Positions 16,907 to 25,620 of a stretch of DNA of 64,000 nt are shown one piece after another. The stretch is from contig NZ_CP119988.1 of NCBI RefSeq assembly GCF_029338515.1, forward strand, positions 2,046,001-2,110,000, read 5' to 3'. A program made the position numbers and the translations under genes. The stretch is from Haloglomus litoreum (GTDB taxonomy: Archaea; Halobacteriota; Halobacteria; Halobacteriales; Haloarculaceae). The notes below the pieces were generated by a model, which saw only the letters and a program-made list of their open reading frames with translations, searched no databases and was not told where the DNA came from. How positions within the stretch are numbered: the stretch's first letter is position 1; each line of letters begins with the position of its first letter.

Positions 16907-17290
16907 ATGGACCTCGCTTCGCTCCCGTCGCGCCCGCTGAGTCTGGAGGAGTGTCGCGACCTGGAGGACAGCGGCCGCTTCCGGACGCTCGTCCCGGCGG
17001 GCGTCTTCGACCTCGCCGAGAGCGACCGCCGACTCGTCCCCGCCGTCGTGTTCGTCACGGAGGCGACGGTGGTCGCGGCAGGGTACGTACTGGCGGCCGA
17101 CGCGGACCCGGACGCCGCGGATACCGACGCCGGCGGTTCGGGTGGCTGGACCGTGGTCACGGAACGCGAGGCACCGGCGGAGAAGGCGGCACTGGAGGAG
17201 CTGGTCCGGGAGGTGGGTGCGGAACTCCGCGACTGGGCCGAGGGACAGTCGTGGGCCGACGACCCGAGTGCCCTGCTCGACGCGCTGTAG
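16907..17290 (+). CDS. Conserved small acidic protein of unknown function
   Basis: This 127-residue protein has no signal peptide or membrane segment. It has a central beta-rich part (LVPAVVFVTEATVVAAGYVLAAD), an Asp/Gly-rich loop and a helical C-terminus. I do not recognise the family. Codon use and acidity look like a real haloarchaeal gene. It is preceded by an AT-rich stretch (16790-16860) that should hold its promoter. Confidence 0.7.
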   Translation: MDLASLPSRPLSLEECRDLEDSGRFRTLVPAGVFDLAESDRRLVPAVVFVTEATVVAAGYVLAADADPDAADTDAGGSGGWTVVTEREAPAEKAALEELVREVGAELRDWAEGQSWADDPSALLDAL

Positions 17291-17312
17291 TGGCGCCGCT
17301 CAAGCGGCCGTC

Positions 17313-18332
17313 TCAGCGCACGGGGATGGACCGCTGTGAGGGGTCGCCACCCCGCGCCGGCCGCGGGCGCTCGGCCAGCGTGACCTGCTCGGCCACCCGC
17401 TCACCGTTCCGGTACAGGTCGAGTGCGACCGCCTCGCCGGGTGCGGTCTCAAGCAGGAGGTGACGCATCAACTCCTCGTGGGAGTCGACCGACTCCCCGT
17501 CCACGGCGACGATGACGTCCCCACCGACGGGCACCTGCCGGCCATCGATACCGACGACGCCGTGACAGCCGACGAGCGCGCCGCTGGCCGGCCCCAGCGA
17601 GACGTCCGCGACGAGCACGCCCCGGGGCTCGTCGAGGTCGTTCGCCTCGGCGACGGCGGGTGAGACGTCGACCGTCCGGATACGGAGGTACGGGTGCCGG
17701 TAGGCGCCGTCGGCCACGAGCGCGGGCGCGACGCGCCGGACCACGCCCGCGGAGACGGCGAACCCGATGTTGTCGCCGGCCCTCGCGCGGTTCACCCCGA
17801 CGACGGTGCCGTCGGCCGTGACGAGCGGCCCACCGCTGTTCCCGGGGTTGATGGGCGCGTCCGTCTGCACCGTGTCCGGGATGGCGTAGCCGCCGCCGGT
17901 CGCCATCGAGCGACCCGCACCGCTGACGATGCCGGCCGTGATGGAGCCGTCCAGTCCCATCGGGTTCCCCAGTGCCGCGACCGGGGTTCCGGGTGCGGGT
18001 GCGGCCTCGGCGAGCGCGAGGGGTGCTGAATCGGTCGGGAGGTCCGGGACGGCCACGACGGCGAGGTCCGTGTACGGGTCGGTGCCCACGACCTCGCCGG
18101 TGCGCCAGGTGCCGTCGTGGAACCGGAGGTCGAGCGCGGTGCCGACGCCGTCGCCGGTGCCGTCCCCGACGACGTGCTCGTTCGTGACGACGTGGCCGTC
18201 GCCGTCGGCGCCGCGGTCGTAGACGAACCCGGAGCCGGCGCCGCCGCGCTCGGCCACCGGGAGGTAGATCGACACGACCGACGGGATGGTGTCGCGGTAC
18301 AGCCGTTCGTAGTCAGGTGGTCCTGCTCTCAT
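17313..18332 (-). CDS. HtrA/DegP-like trypsin-family serine protease
   Basis: This 339-residue protein has a trypsin-like domain with the full triad: H53 (TNEHVV), D89 (YTDLAVV) and S166 (GNSGGPL). One PDZ domain follows at about residues 220-320 (VLVADVSLGPASGALVG, then GGDVIVAVDGESV). No signal peptide or membrane anchor is visible, unlike bacterial DegP, so it may act in the cytoplasm or depend on an upstream start that I do not see. It is divergent from the membrane protein gene at 18542. Role in protein quality control is known for the family only. Confidence 0.9.
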   Translation of the reverse strand: MRAGPPDYERLYRDTIPSVVSIYLPVAERGGAGSGFVYDRGADGDGHVVTNEHVVGDGTGDGVGTALDLRFHDGTWRTGEVVGTDPYTDLAVVAVPDLPTDSAPLALAEAAPAPGTPVAALGNPMGLDGSITAGIVSGAGRSMATGGGYAIPDTVQTDAPINPGNSGGPLVTADGTVVGVNRARAGDNIGFAVSAGVVRRVAPALVADGAYRHPYLRIRTVDVSPAVAEANDLDEPRGVLVADVSLGPASGALVGCHGVVGIDGRQVPVGGDVIVAVDGESVDSHEELMRHLLLETAPGEAVALDLYRNGERVAEQVTLAERPRPARGGDPSQRSIPVR

Positions 18333-18513
18333 GGGTGCCTTCGGGCGGTGTGGTGCAGTGCCCGATAGGTTACCTTAAGTTAGTTGGTGAGGAGTATATA
18401 CGTATGGGGGTCGATGCCATACCGAATCGTCCATCGTCGGCCGCTCGCACGGCGCGCATCGACCTGCGCGTTCCGGGACGTGGTCCTCATCCGGGGTCGG
18501 TGACGCGGACAGC

Positions 18514-18519
18514 TATATA
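18514..18519 (+). promoter_or_regulatory. TATA box for the membrane protein gene at 18542
   Basis: TATATA lies 23-28 bases before ATG 18542 in GC-rich DNA, the spacing expected for a leaderless haloarchaeal transcript. It decides the start against the in-frame upstream ATG at 18317. A second TATATA at about 18395 could serve the HtrA-side or an alternative start. Confidence 0.6.
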
Positions 18520-18541
18520 CAGGGGGTCCGTAGCTGATGCA

Positions 18542-19147
18542 ATGACCCCAGACGCGGCCACGTCGGTGCCGAACGGGACGCTCTCGGAGTCCGATGCCGA
18601 CTCCTCGGACGTCCCCGCCCCGACGCTGCTGATGGGGATGCTGACGGCGGTTGCGGCGGGTGGGTTCGTCGGGTGGGCGCTGTTGCCGGTCCCGATGACC
18701 GTCGCGGGGCTGCCGCTGTACGCCGTGGCCGCGGTGGCGACGACCCTGTGGTCGGGCGTCTCGTTCCTCCGCCGGACCCTCCCCACGGGTGTTCTCGCCG
18801 AGGGGTTCTACCTGATGGGGGTGGCGGTGCTGGTCCGTCCCGTGGCGCTCGTGCTGGCCATCGACGGGCTCCCGGCGTTCCTGAAACAGCCCGGCGCCGT
18901 GCTGGTCTCGTTCCTCGTCGGCCTCGTCGTCGCCACGGTGCTGTTCGGCTTCGGCTGGCGACTGGACACACACGCCCGACGGACCCGCGTCAGGCGGATG
19001 CGACGGCGGGTCGGACGGCGGATGTCGCGCCGACGCGCCGAACGGGGCCCGATGGCCTCGGGGGATGCGGACGGCGAGCCGTCGACGCCCCCGAAGCCGC
19101 GCCCGGGCGCTCCCGACCCGTCGGTCAGAACGGAGCGGGAACCCTGA
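18542..19147 (+). CDS. Four-helix membrane protein with basic C-terminal tail
   Basis: This 201-residue protein has an acidic N-terminus, about four hydrophobic helices (LLMGMLTAVAAGGFVGWALL onward to VLVSFLVGLVVATVLFGFGW), and a strongly basic stretch immediately after (RRTRVRRMRRRVGRRMSRRR) that by the positive-inside rule should be cytosolic. A Pro/Asp-rich tail ends the protein. The family is not recognised. Its last 23 bases overlap the end of the convergent DUF420 gene. Confidence 0.75.
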   Translation: MTPDAATSVPNGTLSESDADSSDVPAPTLLMGMLTAVAAGGFVGWALLPVPMTVAGLPLYAVAAVATTLWSGVSFLRRTLPTGVLAEGFYLMGVAVLVRPVALVLAIDGLPAFLKQPGAVLVSFLVGLVVATVLFGFGWRLDTHARRTRVRRMRRRVGRRMSRRRAERGPMASGDADGEPSTPPKPRPGAPDPSVRTEREP

Positions 19148-19772
19148 CGAGCAGGCGGACGAACTCGAACGTGTAGACGTGGTTGAGCAGGACGTACGCC
19201 GCGACCCCCAGGGTGAGCGAGATCGACCAGACGGCGACCGCCCAGCGGCCGACGCGGGCGTGTGCCGTCTCGCGCATCTCCCGGGTCGTGTGGGTCAGCC
19301 CCACGACGATGTTGTAGAGGACCAGCGGGACCGCCAGCACCGAGAGCAGGATGTGGATGGCCAGCATCGCGAGGTAGGCGATGGTGGGGCCGTCGGGGGC
19401 CACGATCTCCTTCTGCCCGCCGCCGCCCGTCTTCAGGAGGTAGAGGACGAGGAAGACGAGGATGAGCGTGAACGCGCCCACCATCGCCGTGCGGTGCTTG
19501 CGCACGTCGCCGTCGCGGATGAACTTCCAGCCCGACAGCAGCAGGACGACCGTGGTGGTGTTGATGACGGCGATGGCGTGCGAGAGGAGGTTGACCGTCT
19601 CCAGGCTGATGGTCGGGTAGATGGGGAGCCCGACGTACAGCGTCCCGATGACCAGCGCGTACCCGACGACGGTGAGGACCGCGGTGAGTGCTCGGGGGTA
19701 CTCCTTCGCTGTCCGTGAGAGGGGCCCGGCGTCGGCTGTCGCCATACGCGTCGGGTCGGGCGCCTCCGGCAT
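19125..19772 (-). CDS. DUF420 family membrane protein
   Basis: This 215-residue protein has about five membrane helices and the DUF420 hallmarks: a His in NLLSHAIAVINTTTVVLLLSGW, RKHRTAMVGAFTLILVFLVLYL, and later LAMLAIHILLSVLAVPLVLYN with H-bearing helices that in relatives resemble heme or copper binding sites. DUF420 genes are often near terminal oxidase and copper genes. ATG 19772 is used; ATG 19745 is also possible. The upstream lipoprotein gene ends 23 bases earlier on the same strand, so they may be co-transcribed. Confidence 0.85.
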   Translation of the reverse strand: MPEAPDPTRMATADAGPLSRTAKEYPRALTAVLTVVGYALVIGTLYVGLPIYPTISLETVNLLSHAIAVINTTTVVLLLSGWKFIRDGDVRKHRTAMVGAFTLILVFLVLYLLKTGGGGQKEIVAPDGPTIAYLAMLAIHILLSVLAVPLVLYNIVVGLTHTTREMRETAHARVGRWAVAVWSISLTLGVAAYVLLNHVYTFEFVRLLVRVPAPF

Positions 19773-19795
19773 GTCGGTGTCGTTTCGCGCGGGCC

Positions 19796-20587
19796 TCAGG
19801 ACGGGGTGCGGGCGGTCACCGTCACGTCCACTGCGACGGGCCGATCGAACGGTTCCGCAGTCCGGAGCGGCGAGAGCCGGAACAGGTGGGACCGACTGGT
19901 CCCACCGCCGGTCCCGGTCGCGAGATCGAACGTGCGGGTCGCGTCCTCGTAGAACTGGATCCGGCCGTCGTCCCGTGACCGGCGGCGCCCGCCGGGGTAG
20001 CCGACGACCAACTTCTCGCCGTCGTCGAGTCCGGTGACCGACACCTCGACTGCCGAGATGCCCGGGCCGGCAGCGACCGACCGCGTCCGTTCGATCTCTC
20101 GGTCGAACACGACTCCCGTCCGCTCGGGGCGCACCTGCTCGTCGCCCGCCCGGACCGCGAGTTCGGCCGGCCCACCGTCGGCCCGGAGCGCGAGATACGC
20201 TGCGCCGCGTTCGCGGGCGACCAGTCTGGCCGTCCGCGGCTGGTAGACGTGTCTGCGGGCAACCGGTGCCTTCGCGACGAGTTCCGCGACCAGCGACCCC
20301 GGAACCGACTGCGTCTCGACCGTCACCGGCTGCCCGGGGAAGAACGGGCCCCGGACGTACTCCTGGCCGTCGACGGTGCCCTCGTACAGCGTCCCCGTCG
20401 GCGGCTCGTCGGGCCGGTAGTCGAAGGTCGTCGCCGGAGGTGATTCGGTCTCGATATCGGGTCGACGACCGTCGATGACCGTCGGTTCCGATGCATCGCT
20501 CCCACACCCTGCTAGCCCGACCAGTGTCCCCACCCCGAGGAGGAACCGCCGTCGTCGCACGACCGTCACCTTGCCCGCCGGGGTCAT
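19796..20587 (-). CDS. Tat-exported lipoprotein of unknown function
   Basis: This 263-residue protein has the signal [20 protein letters not shown], a twin-arginine motif with a lipobox Cys near residue 27. The mature part is beta-rich and acidic, with no catalytic motif I recognise. ATG 20587 is chosen over the GTG at 20599. It lies head-to-head with the metzincin-like gene (spacer about 70 bases) and upstream of DUF420. An extracellular binding role is inferred from lipidation only. Confidence 0.78.
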   Translation of the reverse strand: MTPAGKVTVVRRRRFLLGVGTLVGLAGCGSDASEPTVIDGRRPDIETESPPATTFDYRPDEPPTGTLYEGTVDGQEYVRGPFFPGQPVTVETQSVPGSLVAELVAKAPVARRHVYQPRTARLVARERGAAYLALRADGGPAELAVRAGDEQVRPERTGVVFDREIERTRSVAAGPGISAVEVSVTGLDDGEKLVVGYPGGRRRSRDDGRIQFYEDATRTFDLATGTGGGTSRSHLFRLSPLRTAEPFDRPVAVDVTVTARTPS

Positions 20588-20658
20588 CAACGTTACCACG
20601 GCCTCGCAACGCGAGCGCCTCCCGAGCGCTTATGCCTCCCGCGCCGGTCCATCCGGCC

Positions 20659-22587
20659 GTGACAGAGGGGGGTGCGAGGACTGATCAGGGTGTCCGTGTC
20701 GAGACGGCCTTCGACGCCGACCGGTTCGGGATGCCGGCGATAGCGGTCCAGCTCGCGTCCGAGCGGGACGACCCGGTCGCGGTCGCGCTGGTGCAGCCAC
20801 TGCCAGACGGCGTATCGGCCGCGGATGTCTCGGTTCCGGACGCGTACGTGGACGACTGGACGCTGTCCGGGGACCGGCTGGTCCTCCGGACGCGAGTCGA
20901 ACCCGGTGAGACGGTGACCTCCGCGTTCGGGCTGGATGTCCCGGCAGCCATGGCCAGGGGGGCGCTGTCGCCGGGGACCCTGGATATCGAACCGGTAGCG
21001 GGGACTCCGAACAGTGTCGCGACGAGTGGGTCCAAGGCGGCCGGAGCGACCAGTTCGAGGCCGCCGTCTTCGAGCGGCGACAACGACGGTGGTGGCTCAC
21101 GCTTTATCGGGCGCCGTGGCGTGGCCATCCTGCTTCTCCTGCTGCTGGTCGCGGCGGCGACACCGGCGCTGGTCTCTGCTGACGGCGACGACCTGACCGT
21201 GCTGACCGAGCTCACGGGCCCGACCGACCCCTTCGACGCGGACACGGACGACGACGGGCTGCCCGACGGAACCGAGCGGCCGCTGGGTGGCGACCCGACC
21301 GACCCGGACACGGACGGCGACGGGGTGCCCGACGGACGGGAACGTGCGCTCCGGAGCGACATCGCCGACCCGGATTCGGACGACGATGGGCTCTCCGACG
21401 CCCGCGAGGACGAACTCGGCTTCCCCATCAACCGCGCCGACGAGGACAACGACGGACTCGCGGACCCCCGCGAACTGGCCCTGGGGAGCAGCCCGTACCG
21501 GGCCGACACGGACGGCGACGGGCTGGAAGACCCGGAGGAAGCCCGCCTCGGGACCGACCCCACGGACCCTGACACGGACGAGGACGGACTCAGTGACCTG
21601 AACGAGGTCGACTTCGTGAAGTCCGACCCCACTGTCGCCGACACGGACGGCGACGGCGCGGACGACCTGCAGGAGGCACGACTGGACCTCCCCGCCAGGG
21701 TCCCCGACGCGGACGAGGACGGGGTCCCCGACGGCCGCGAACTGGCCACCGGGGGGAACCCGTTCCTGCTCGACACGGACGGCGACGGCGCGCTCGACGT
21801 GCTGGAGGCCGAGCAGGGGACGGACCCGGCGACGGTCGACACGGACGGCGACGGACTCCCGCGTGACCGCGAACTCGCCATCGGCGCGGACCCGACCAAC
21901 CCCGACACGGACGGTGACAACCTCCCGGACGGGATGGAGGCGAACGACGGGTTCGCCGGCGACCCCCTCCGCTCGGACGTCTTCGTCGAGATCGACTACA
22001 TGCGCGACCTCCGCCTCTCGGCGTCGGCCCGGGCCGACCTCCGCGAGTCGTTCGCGAGCGCGCCCGTCGAGAACCCGGACGGTTCGACCGGCGTGACGCT
22101 CCACCTCGTGCGGAGCGAGCAGGTTCCGACCGACGACGAGTTCACGCCGGAGGACCTCGGCGGGTACAGTCGGAACTACGGTGACAACGAGTGCCGTGGC
22201 TACCACTATGCGGTCCTCTCCGCGACGGGTGTAGCGAAGGAGTCGGGCGGACTCCGTGGCGTCGCCACGGGCGGCGCACTCGCCAGCAACGAGGACCCGT
22301 TCGTCTTCATGCACGAACTCGGTCACAACTTCGGCCTCACGCCGAAGATCCCCGGTGTCGACTCCCGGAGCATCCCGTTCAGCACCTACGAGAGCGTGAT
22401 GAACTACAACTCGCCGGAGCGCTACCTCGACTACTCCGACGGCGACAACGGTGAGCGGGATCACGACGACTGGCAGTACATCGCCACCGACCCGTGGACC
22501 CCCGCGGTGGAGCGGCCTGGCGGGCCGGTGGACGGCGACGACTGCGAGCGGTGGCTCGAGGGGCGCGCCGTGGTCGGCACGCCGTGA
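20659..22587 (+). CDS. Membrane-anchored protein with eleven calcium-type repeats and a metzincin-like HExxH domain
   Basis: The 642-residue product has four parts. Residues 1-150 form a cytosolic beta-rich domain ([23 protein letters not shown]). One membrane helix follows at about 153-174. Residues about 190-435 contain eleven D-x-D-x-D-G thrombospondin-type-3-like repeats. The C-terminal domain has HELGHNFG (H552, E553, H556, G559) and a Met-turn SVMNY with M581. In metzincins the third zinc ligand should be residue 562, but that residue is Pro, so the site is non-canonical. GTG 20659 is preferred because a TATA-like GCTTATGC lies about 23-30 bases upstream; ATG 20632 would fall inside it. 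The topology predicts a calcium-stiffened stalk presenting a protease-like head outside the cell. Confidence 0.85.
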   Translation: MTEGGARTDQGVRVETAFDADRFGMPAIAVQLASERDDPVAVALVQPLPDGVSAADVSVPDAYVDDWTLSGDRLVLRTRVEPGETVTSAFGLDVPAAMARGALSPGTLDIEPVAGTPNSVATSGSKAAGATSSRPPSSSGDNDGGGSRFIGRRGVAILLLLLLVAAATPALVSADGDDLTVLTELTGPTDPFDADTDDDGLPDGTERPLGGDPTDPDTDGDGVPDGRERALRSDIADPDSDDDGLSDAREDELGFPINRADEDNDGLADPRELALGSSPYRADTDGDGLEDPEEARLGTDPTDPDTDEDGLSDLNEVDFVKSDPTVADTDGDGADDLQEARLDLPARVPDADEDGVPDGRELATGGNPFLLDTDGDGALDVLEAEQGTDPATVDTDGDGLPRDRELAIGADPTNPDTDGDNLPDGMEANDGFAGDPLRSDVFVEIDYMRDLRLSASARADLRESFASAPVENPDGSTGVTLHLVRSEQVPTDDEFTPEDLGGYSRNYGDNECRGYHYAVLSATGVAKESGGLRGVATGGALASNEDPFVFMHELGHNFGLTPKIPGVDSRSIPFSTYESVMNYNSPERYLDYSDGDNGERDHDDWQYIATDPWTPAVERPGGPVDGDDCERWLEGRAVVGTP

Positions 22588-22609
22588 CCGTCCAGCGAGC
22601 GACGGCGAC

Positions 22610-22744
22610 TCAGAGCCCCAGCGACCGGGTCGCCAGCAGGTAGAACAGCAGCAGACCGACACCGGTGCTGACGAGCCCGAACAGCGACAGGATCAGCCCG
22701 AAGGCGGCGTTCTTCAGGGGTGTCCCCCCGCTGTCGTCCGACAC
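22610..22744 (-). CDS. Small membrane protein
   Basis: The 44-residue reading from GTG 22744 (MSDDSGGTPLKNAAFGLILS) has one long or two short hydrophobic helices (FGLILSLFGLVSTGVGLLLFYLLATRS). A GTG at 22816 would give 68 residues with an unlikely leader. The pattern of a short acidic head followed by helices is typical of haloarchaeal small membrane proteins. No family is recognised. Confidence 0.5.
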   Translation of the reverse strand: MSDDSGGTPLKNAAFGLILSLFGLVSTGVGLLLFYLLATRSLGL

Positions 22745-22816
22745 CGCGAAGCTGCCCGGACTCGTCGGGCCGTCGAGGACTGGCTCGATCGGCGGCTGTG
22801 ACCACGCCAGCGCCAC

Positions 22817-23238
22817 ACCTGCGCTCCACCGTCAGTCGCACCGGCGCGCGAGGGATGAGACGCGCAACGCAGTGAGCATCGCAGTCGGCTGGGGCGGTTC
22901 GAGGCCCATCGCACCGACTGACCCACGCGAGCATGTCCGTCGACGCGCGTAGCGCGTCGGCGGTGGTCACAACAGGTCGGCGGTCACGGCGGTACTGCTC
23001 GCAGCTGGGGCGTCACGACTGGCGACATAATACGATAAGTAGAGAATTAATTCCATTACACCGATTATTATAGATATATTACGCTCGAATCCACCGAGTC
23101 CATTCTCTCCGGATGTTCTCGCGGGCGGGGCGAACACACCCACCGACGGCACAACGAACGGCACCAACCTGCACCCCGAACGCCACTGCCCCCGTCACGC
23201 TCGCAACCCTCAAGTGAGGGCCAACCTACTCCCCGGGC
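22817..23238. other. Gene-free interval with AT-rich core
   Basis: No convincing gene is seen in these 420 bases. The first 150 bases are GC-rich and contain the hairpin at 22941-22959. Bases 23025-23095 are strikingly AT-rich (ACATAATACGATAAGTAGAG followed by more A/T). Bases 23100-23238 return to genome composition and carry the promoter region of the acyl-CoA dehydrogenase. Confidence 0.6.
22941..22959. repeat. Perfect hairpin with 8-bp stem
   Basis: CGACGCGC and GCGCGTCG flank the loop GTA. It lies in intergenic DNA and could act as a terminator-like or processing structure in RNA; there is no U tract on either side. Confidence 0.6.
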
Positions 23239-24381
23239 ATGGACCTCAGCCTCACGCCCGAGCAGAAACAGATCAAGGAGATGGTCGCCGACTTCGTGGA
23301 CGAAGAGGTCGTCCCGCGCGCGGCCGATATCGACCACGAGGACGAGTTCCCGTGGGACCTCGTCGAGGAGATGGGCGAGCTGGGCCTGATGGGCGCGCCG
23401 TTCCCCGAGGAGTACGGCGGCGCCGGCCTCGACTACCACGCCTACCCCATCGCGCTGGAGGAGATCGCGCGCGGCTCCGGTGGCCTCGGCACCATCATGG
23501 CCGCGCACGTCTCGCTCGCCGGCAACATGGTCTACGAGTTCGGCGACGACGAGCAGAAGGAGCGCTTCCTCACGCCGCTGGCCGAAGGGAGCGACATCGG
23601 CGCGTTCGCGCTCTCCGAGGCCGGCGCCGGCAGCGACGTCCCCGCCATGGAGACCACCGCCGAGCGCAACGGCGACGGCTACTACATCAACGGCGGCAAG
23701 CTCTGGATCTCGAACGGCTCCGTCGCGGACACCGTCACCGTCTTCGCGAAGACCGACCCCGAGGCCGGCCGGAAGGGCATCTCCGCGTTCATCGTCCGGC
23801 CCGACGAGGACGACGGCTTCATCGTCGAGGGCACGGAGGACAAGCTCGGCGACAAGGGCTGTCCGACCGCCGAACTCCGCTTCGACGACTGCTACGTCCC
23901 CGAGGAGCGCAGGCTCGGCGAGGAGGGCGAGGGGTTCGTCCAGGCGCTCAAGACGCTCAACGGCGGCCGCATCACCATCGCCGCGCGCTCGGTGGGCATC
24001 GCGCAGGCCGCGCTCGACGCTGCGGTCGACTACGCCGGCGAGCGCGAGCAGTTCGACCAGCCCATCGGCGACTTCCAGGCCATCCAGCACAAGCTCGCCG
24101 ACATGGACACCAAGACGCGCGCCGCGCGCCTGCTGATGCACGACGCCGCCGACAAGAAGATGCGCGGCGAACGGTTCCGCAAGGAGGCCGCCCAGGCCAA
24201 ACTGTACGCCTCCGAGGTCAGCCGTGAGGTCGCCAACGAGGGCATCCAGATCCACGGCGGCTACGGCTACACGAAGGACTTCCCCGCCGAGCGGTTCTAC
24301 CGCGACGCCAAGCTCAACGAGATCTACGAGGGGACCAGCGAGGTCCTGCGCAACACCATCGGCCAGGACCTGCTCGGCTGA
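23239..24381 (+). CDS. Acyl-CoA dehydrogenase
   Basis: This 380-residue FAD enzyme catalyses the first step of beta-oxidation. The FAD and substrate motifs are present: FALSEAGAGSDVPAMETTAE (about residues 127-146), LWISNGS, the REQFDQPIGDFQAIQHKLADM region, and the C-terminal IHGGYGYTKDFPAERFYRDAK. The catalytic base is probably E364 in NEIYEGTSEVLRNTIG, as in short- and medium-chain enzymes. Electrons would pass to an electron-transfer flavoprotein, not encoded here. Length is normal for the family. Chain-length preference is unknown. Confidence 0.95.
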   Translation: MDLSLTPEQKQIKEMVADFVDEEVVPRAADIDHEDEFPWDLVEEMGELGLMGAPFPEEYGGAGLDYHAYPIALEEIARGSGGLGTIMAAHVSLAGNMVYEFGDDEQKERFLTPLAEGSDIGAFALSEAGAGSDVPAMETTAERNGDGYYINGGKLWISNGSVADTVTVFAKTDPEAGRKGISAFIVRPDEDDGFIVEGTEDKLGDKGCPTAELRFDDCYVPEERRLGEEGEGFVQALKTLNGGRITIAARSVGIAQAALDAAVDYAGEREQFDQPIGDFQAIQHKLADMDTKTRAARLLMHDAADKKMRGERFRKEAAQAKLYASEVSREVANEGIQIHGGYGYTKDFPAERFYRDAKLNEIYEGTSEVLRNTIGQDLLG

Positions 24382-24558
24382 GCGCTCGGACCGTCTCGTC
24401 CTCGCGCCGGAAGCCGAGTCGCATCGACGAGCGTGCCAGCGTTCCGGACCCTCGGAGCGCCCGAACGTGGGGGCCGCCCCACCGTCAGTCGTCGTCCACG
24501 TGGACGACGAGGTCGAACCCACTGTCCGCGCCGACGTAGTCTATCTACCCGTGCCCTG

Positions 24559-25620
24559 CTACCGGCTCCCCCCTGGTGGGCCGTTCCCGTTCGGTCCAGG
24601 TGGGCCGTTTCCATTCAGTCCTGGCGGGCCGTTCCCGTCGGGGCCCGGTGGGCCGTTCCCATCAGGGCCCGGTGGGCCGTTTCCATCGGGTCCCGGTGGG
24701 CCGTCCCCGTCCGGTCCCCGTCGTTGGGCCCGTCCGTCATCATCGTCGTCGTCGTCCTCGCGGTCGTCATCATCGATGTCCCGCTCCGCGTCGTCGTCAT
24801 CATCACCGTCCCGCTCCGCGTCATCGGAATCGTCCGAGCCGTCGTCATCCCCGACCAGGGAGTCGCAGGTCCCGGCCAGGAGGAGTATCGGCCTGTCGAG
24901 ACGCAGGCTGTACCGCCTTACGCCCCCGTCCCGGGCGGAGAGTGCCTGCCAGTCCGTGACCGTCCCGGTGTAGTTGGTCGACAACCGCTCCGCGTCGTCG
25001 TTGAACGCGGGGTCGATGGTGAGTGCCGTCTCCTCGTCCAGGCCCCTGAACGCGCCACCGTCCGTCCCGGTGGCGGCCCAGGTCCAGGAGACCTGCGCGG
25101 TCGTCTCCCCCAGTCGCCACCGGTCGTAGTTCGACGACGCCCGCTCGCCCGTCTCCTGGTCGAAGTAGAGGTCGTCCCTGACGACCCACTCGCCGTCCGC
25201 CGGCAGCCCCTCGAACGTGAACGTCGCCGAGCCGCCGCCCCGATCCGACTCGTCGGCCTTGCCGTGGACGAGTACCAGGCTGAGCCCGTCCGGGCCCTCG
25301 TAGAGGAACAGCAGGCTCGTGTCGACCCGCTGGAGGGCGGTGGTCCCTCGGGAGGAGAAGTACGGCCCGCCGTCGTCGGAGGCACCGAACCCCTCGTACC
25401 TGTCCGAGGGCAGCTGGTAGTCGTAGAACGCCTCCACCGGCCGGTCCCCCCGCAACGGCCGGAGCGTTACACACCGGTCCCCCTGTGCGAGGACGAACGT
25501 CGGTCCCGCGGCCCCGGCGCCGACGATGCCGGTGCCGAGCGCGGCCCCGCCGACCATCCCGGGTATCGCGGTCAGGTAAGCGCGACGCGACAGCGCCATA
25601 CGGTCTCGCTGGGATGTCAT
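24559..25620 (-). CDS. Tat-exported protein with acidic tract and collagen-like GPPGPDGN repeats
   Basis: This 353-residue protein starts MTSQRDRMALSRRAYLTAIP, a twin-arginine signal, followed by a hydrophobic stretch without lipobox Cys. Residues about 30-250 form a globular domain I do not recognise. The next about 50 residues are almost all Asp, Glu, Ser and Arg. The last about 55 residues are repeats of GPPGPDGN (some units are GLNGN or GPNGN). It is not a strict Gly-X-Y collagen because every third triplet is short (GN). ATG 25620 is chosen because a TATA-like ATAACC region on the minus strand lies about 26-33 bases upstream. A surface or matrix role is plausible but inferred. Confidence 0.8.
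   Translation of the reverse strand: MTSQRDRMALSRRAYLTAIPGMVGGAALGTGIVGAGAAGPTFVLAQGDRCVTLRPLRGDRPVEAFYDYQLPSDRYEGFGASDDGGPYFSSRGTTALQRVDTSLLFLYEGPDGLSLVLVHGKADESDRGGGSATFTFEGLPADGEWVVRDDLYFDQETGERASSNYDRWRLGETTAQVSWTWAATGTDGGAFRGLDEETALTIDPAFNDDAERLSTNYTGTVTDWQALSARDGGVRRYSLRLDRPILLLAGTCDSLVGDDDGSDDSDDAERDGDDDDDAERDIDDDDREDDDDDDDGRAQRRGPDGDGPPGPDGNGPPGPDGNGPPGPDGNGPPGLNGNGPPGPNGNGPPGGSR
24571..24714 (-). repeat. 24-bp coding tandem repeat (GPPGPDGN units)
   Basis: About six near-identical 24-base units of the type GGGCCGTTCCCGTCGGGGCC (plus-strand view) encode the 8-residue repeat. Third-position differences between units (TTCCCGT, TTTCCAT, TTCCCAT) show they are not all recent copies. Unit number is a candidate for length variation between strains. 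Confidence 0.8.

Noticed and set aside
20632-20658. ATG start for the metzincin-like gene
   Set aside because: The ATG lies inside the TATA-like element GCTTATGC; the GTG 27 bases downstream fits a leaderless transcript better.
21190-21960. Regular DNA repeats taken for a CRISPR or satellite
   Set aside because: The periodicity is the coding of D-x-D-x-D-G protein repeats; there are no conserved repeats with unique spacers.
24559-24720. 24-bp repeats taken for a CRISPR array
   Set aside because: Direct in-frame coding repeats without spacers.
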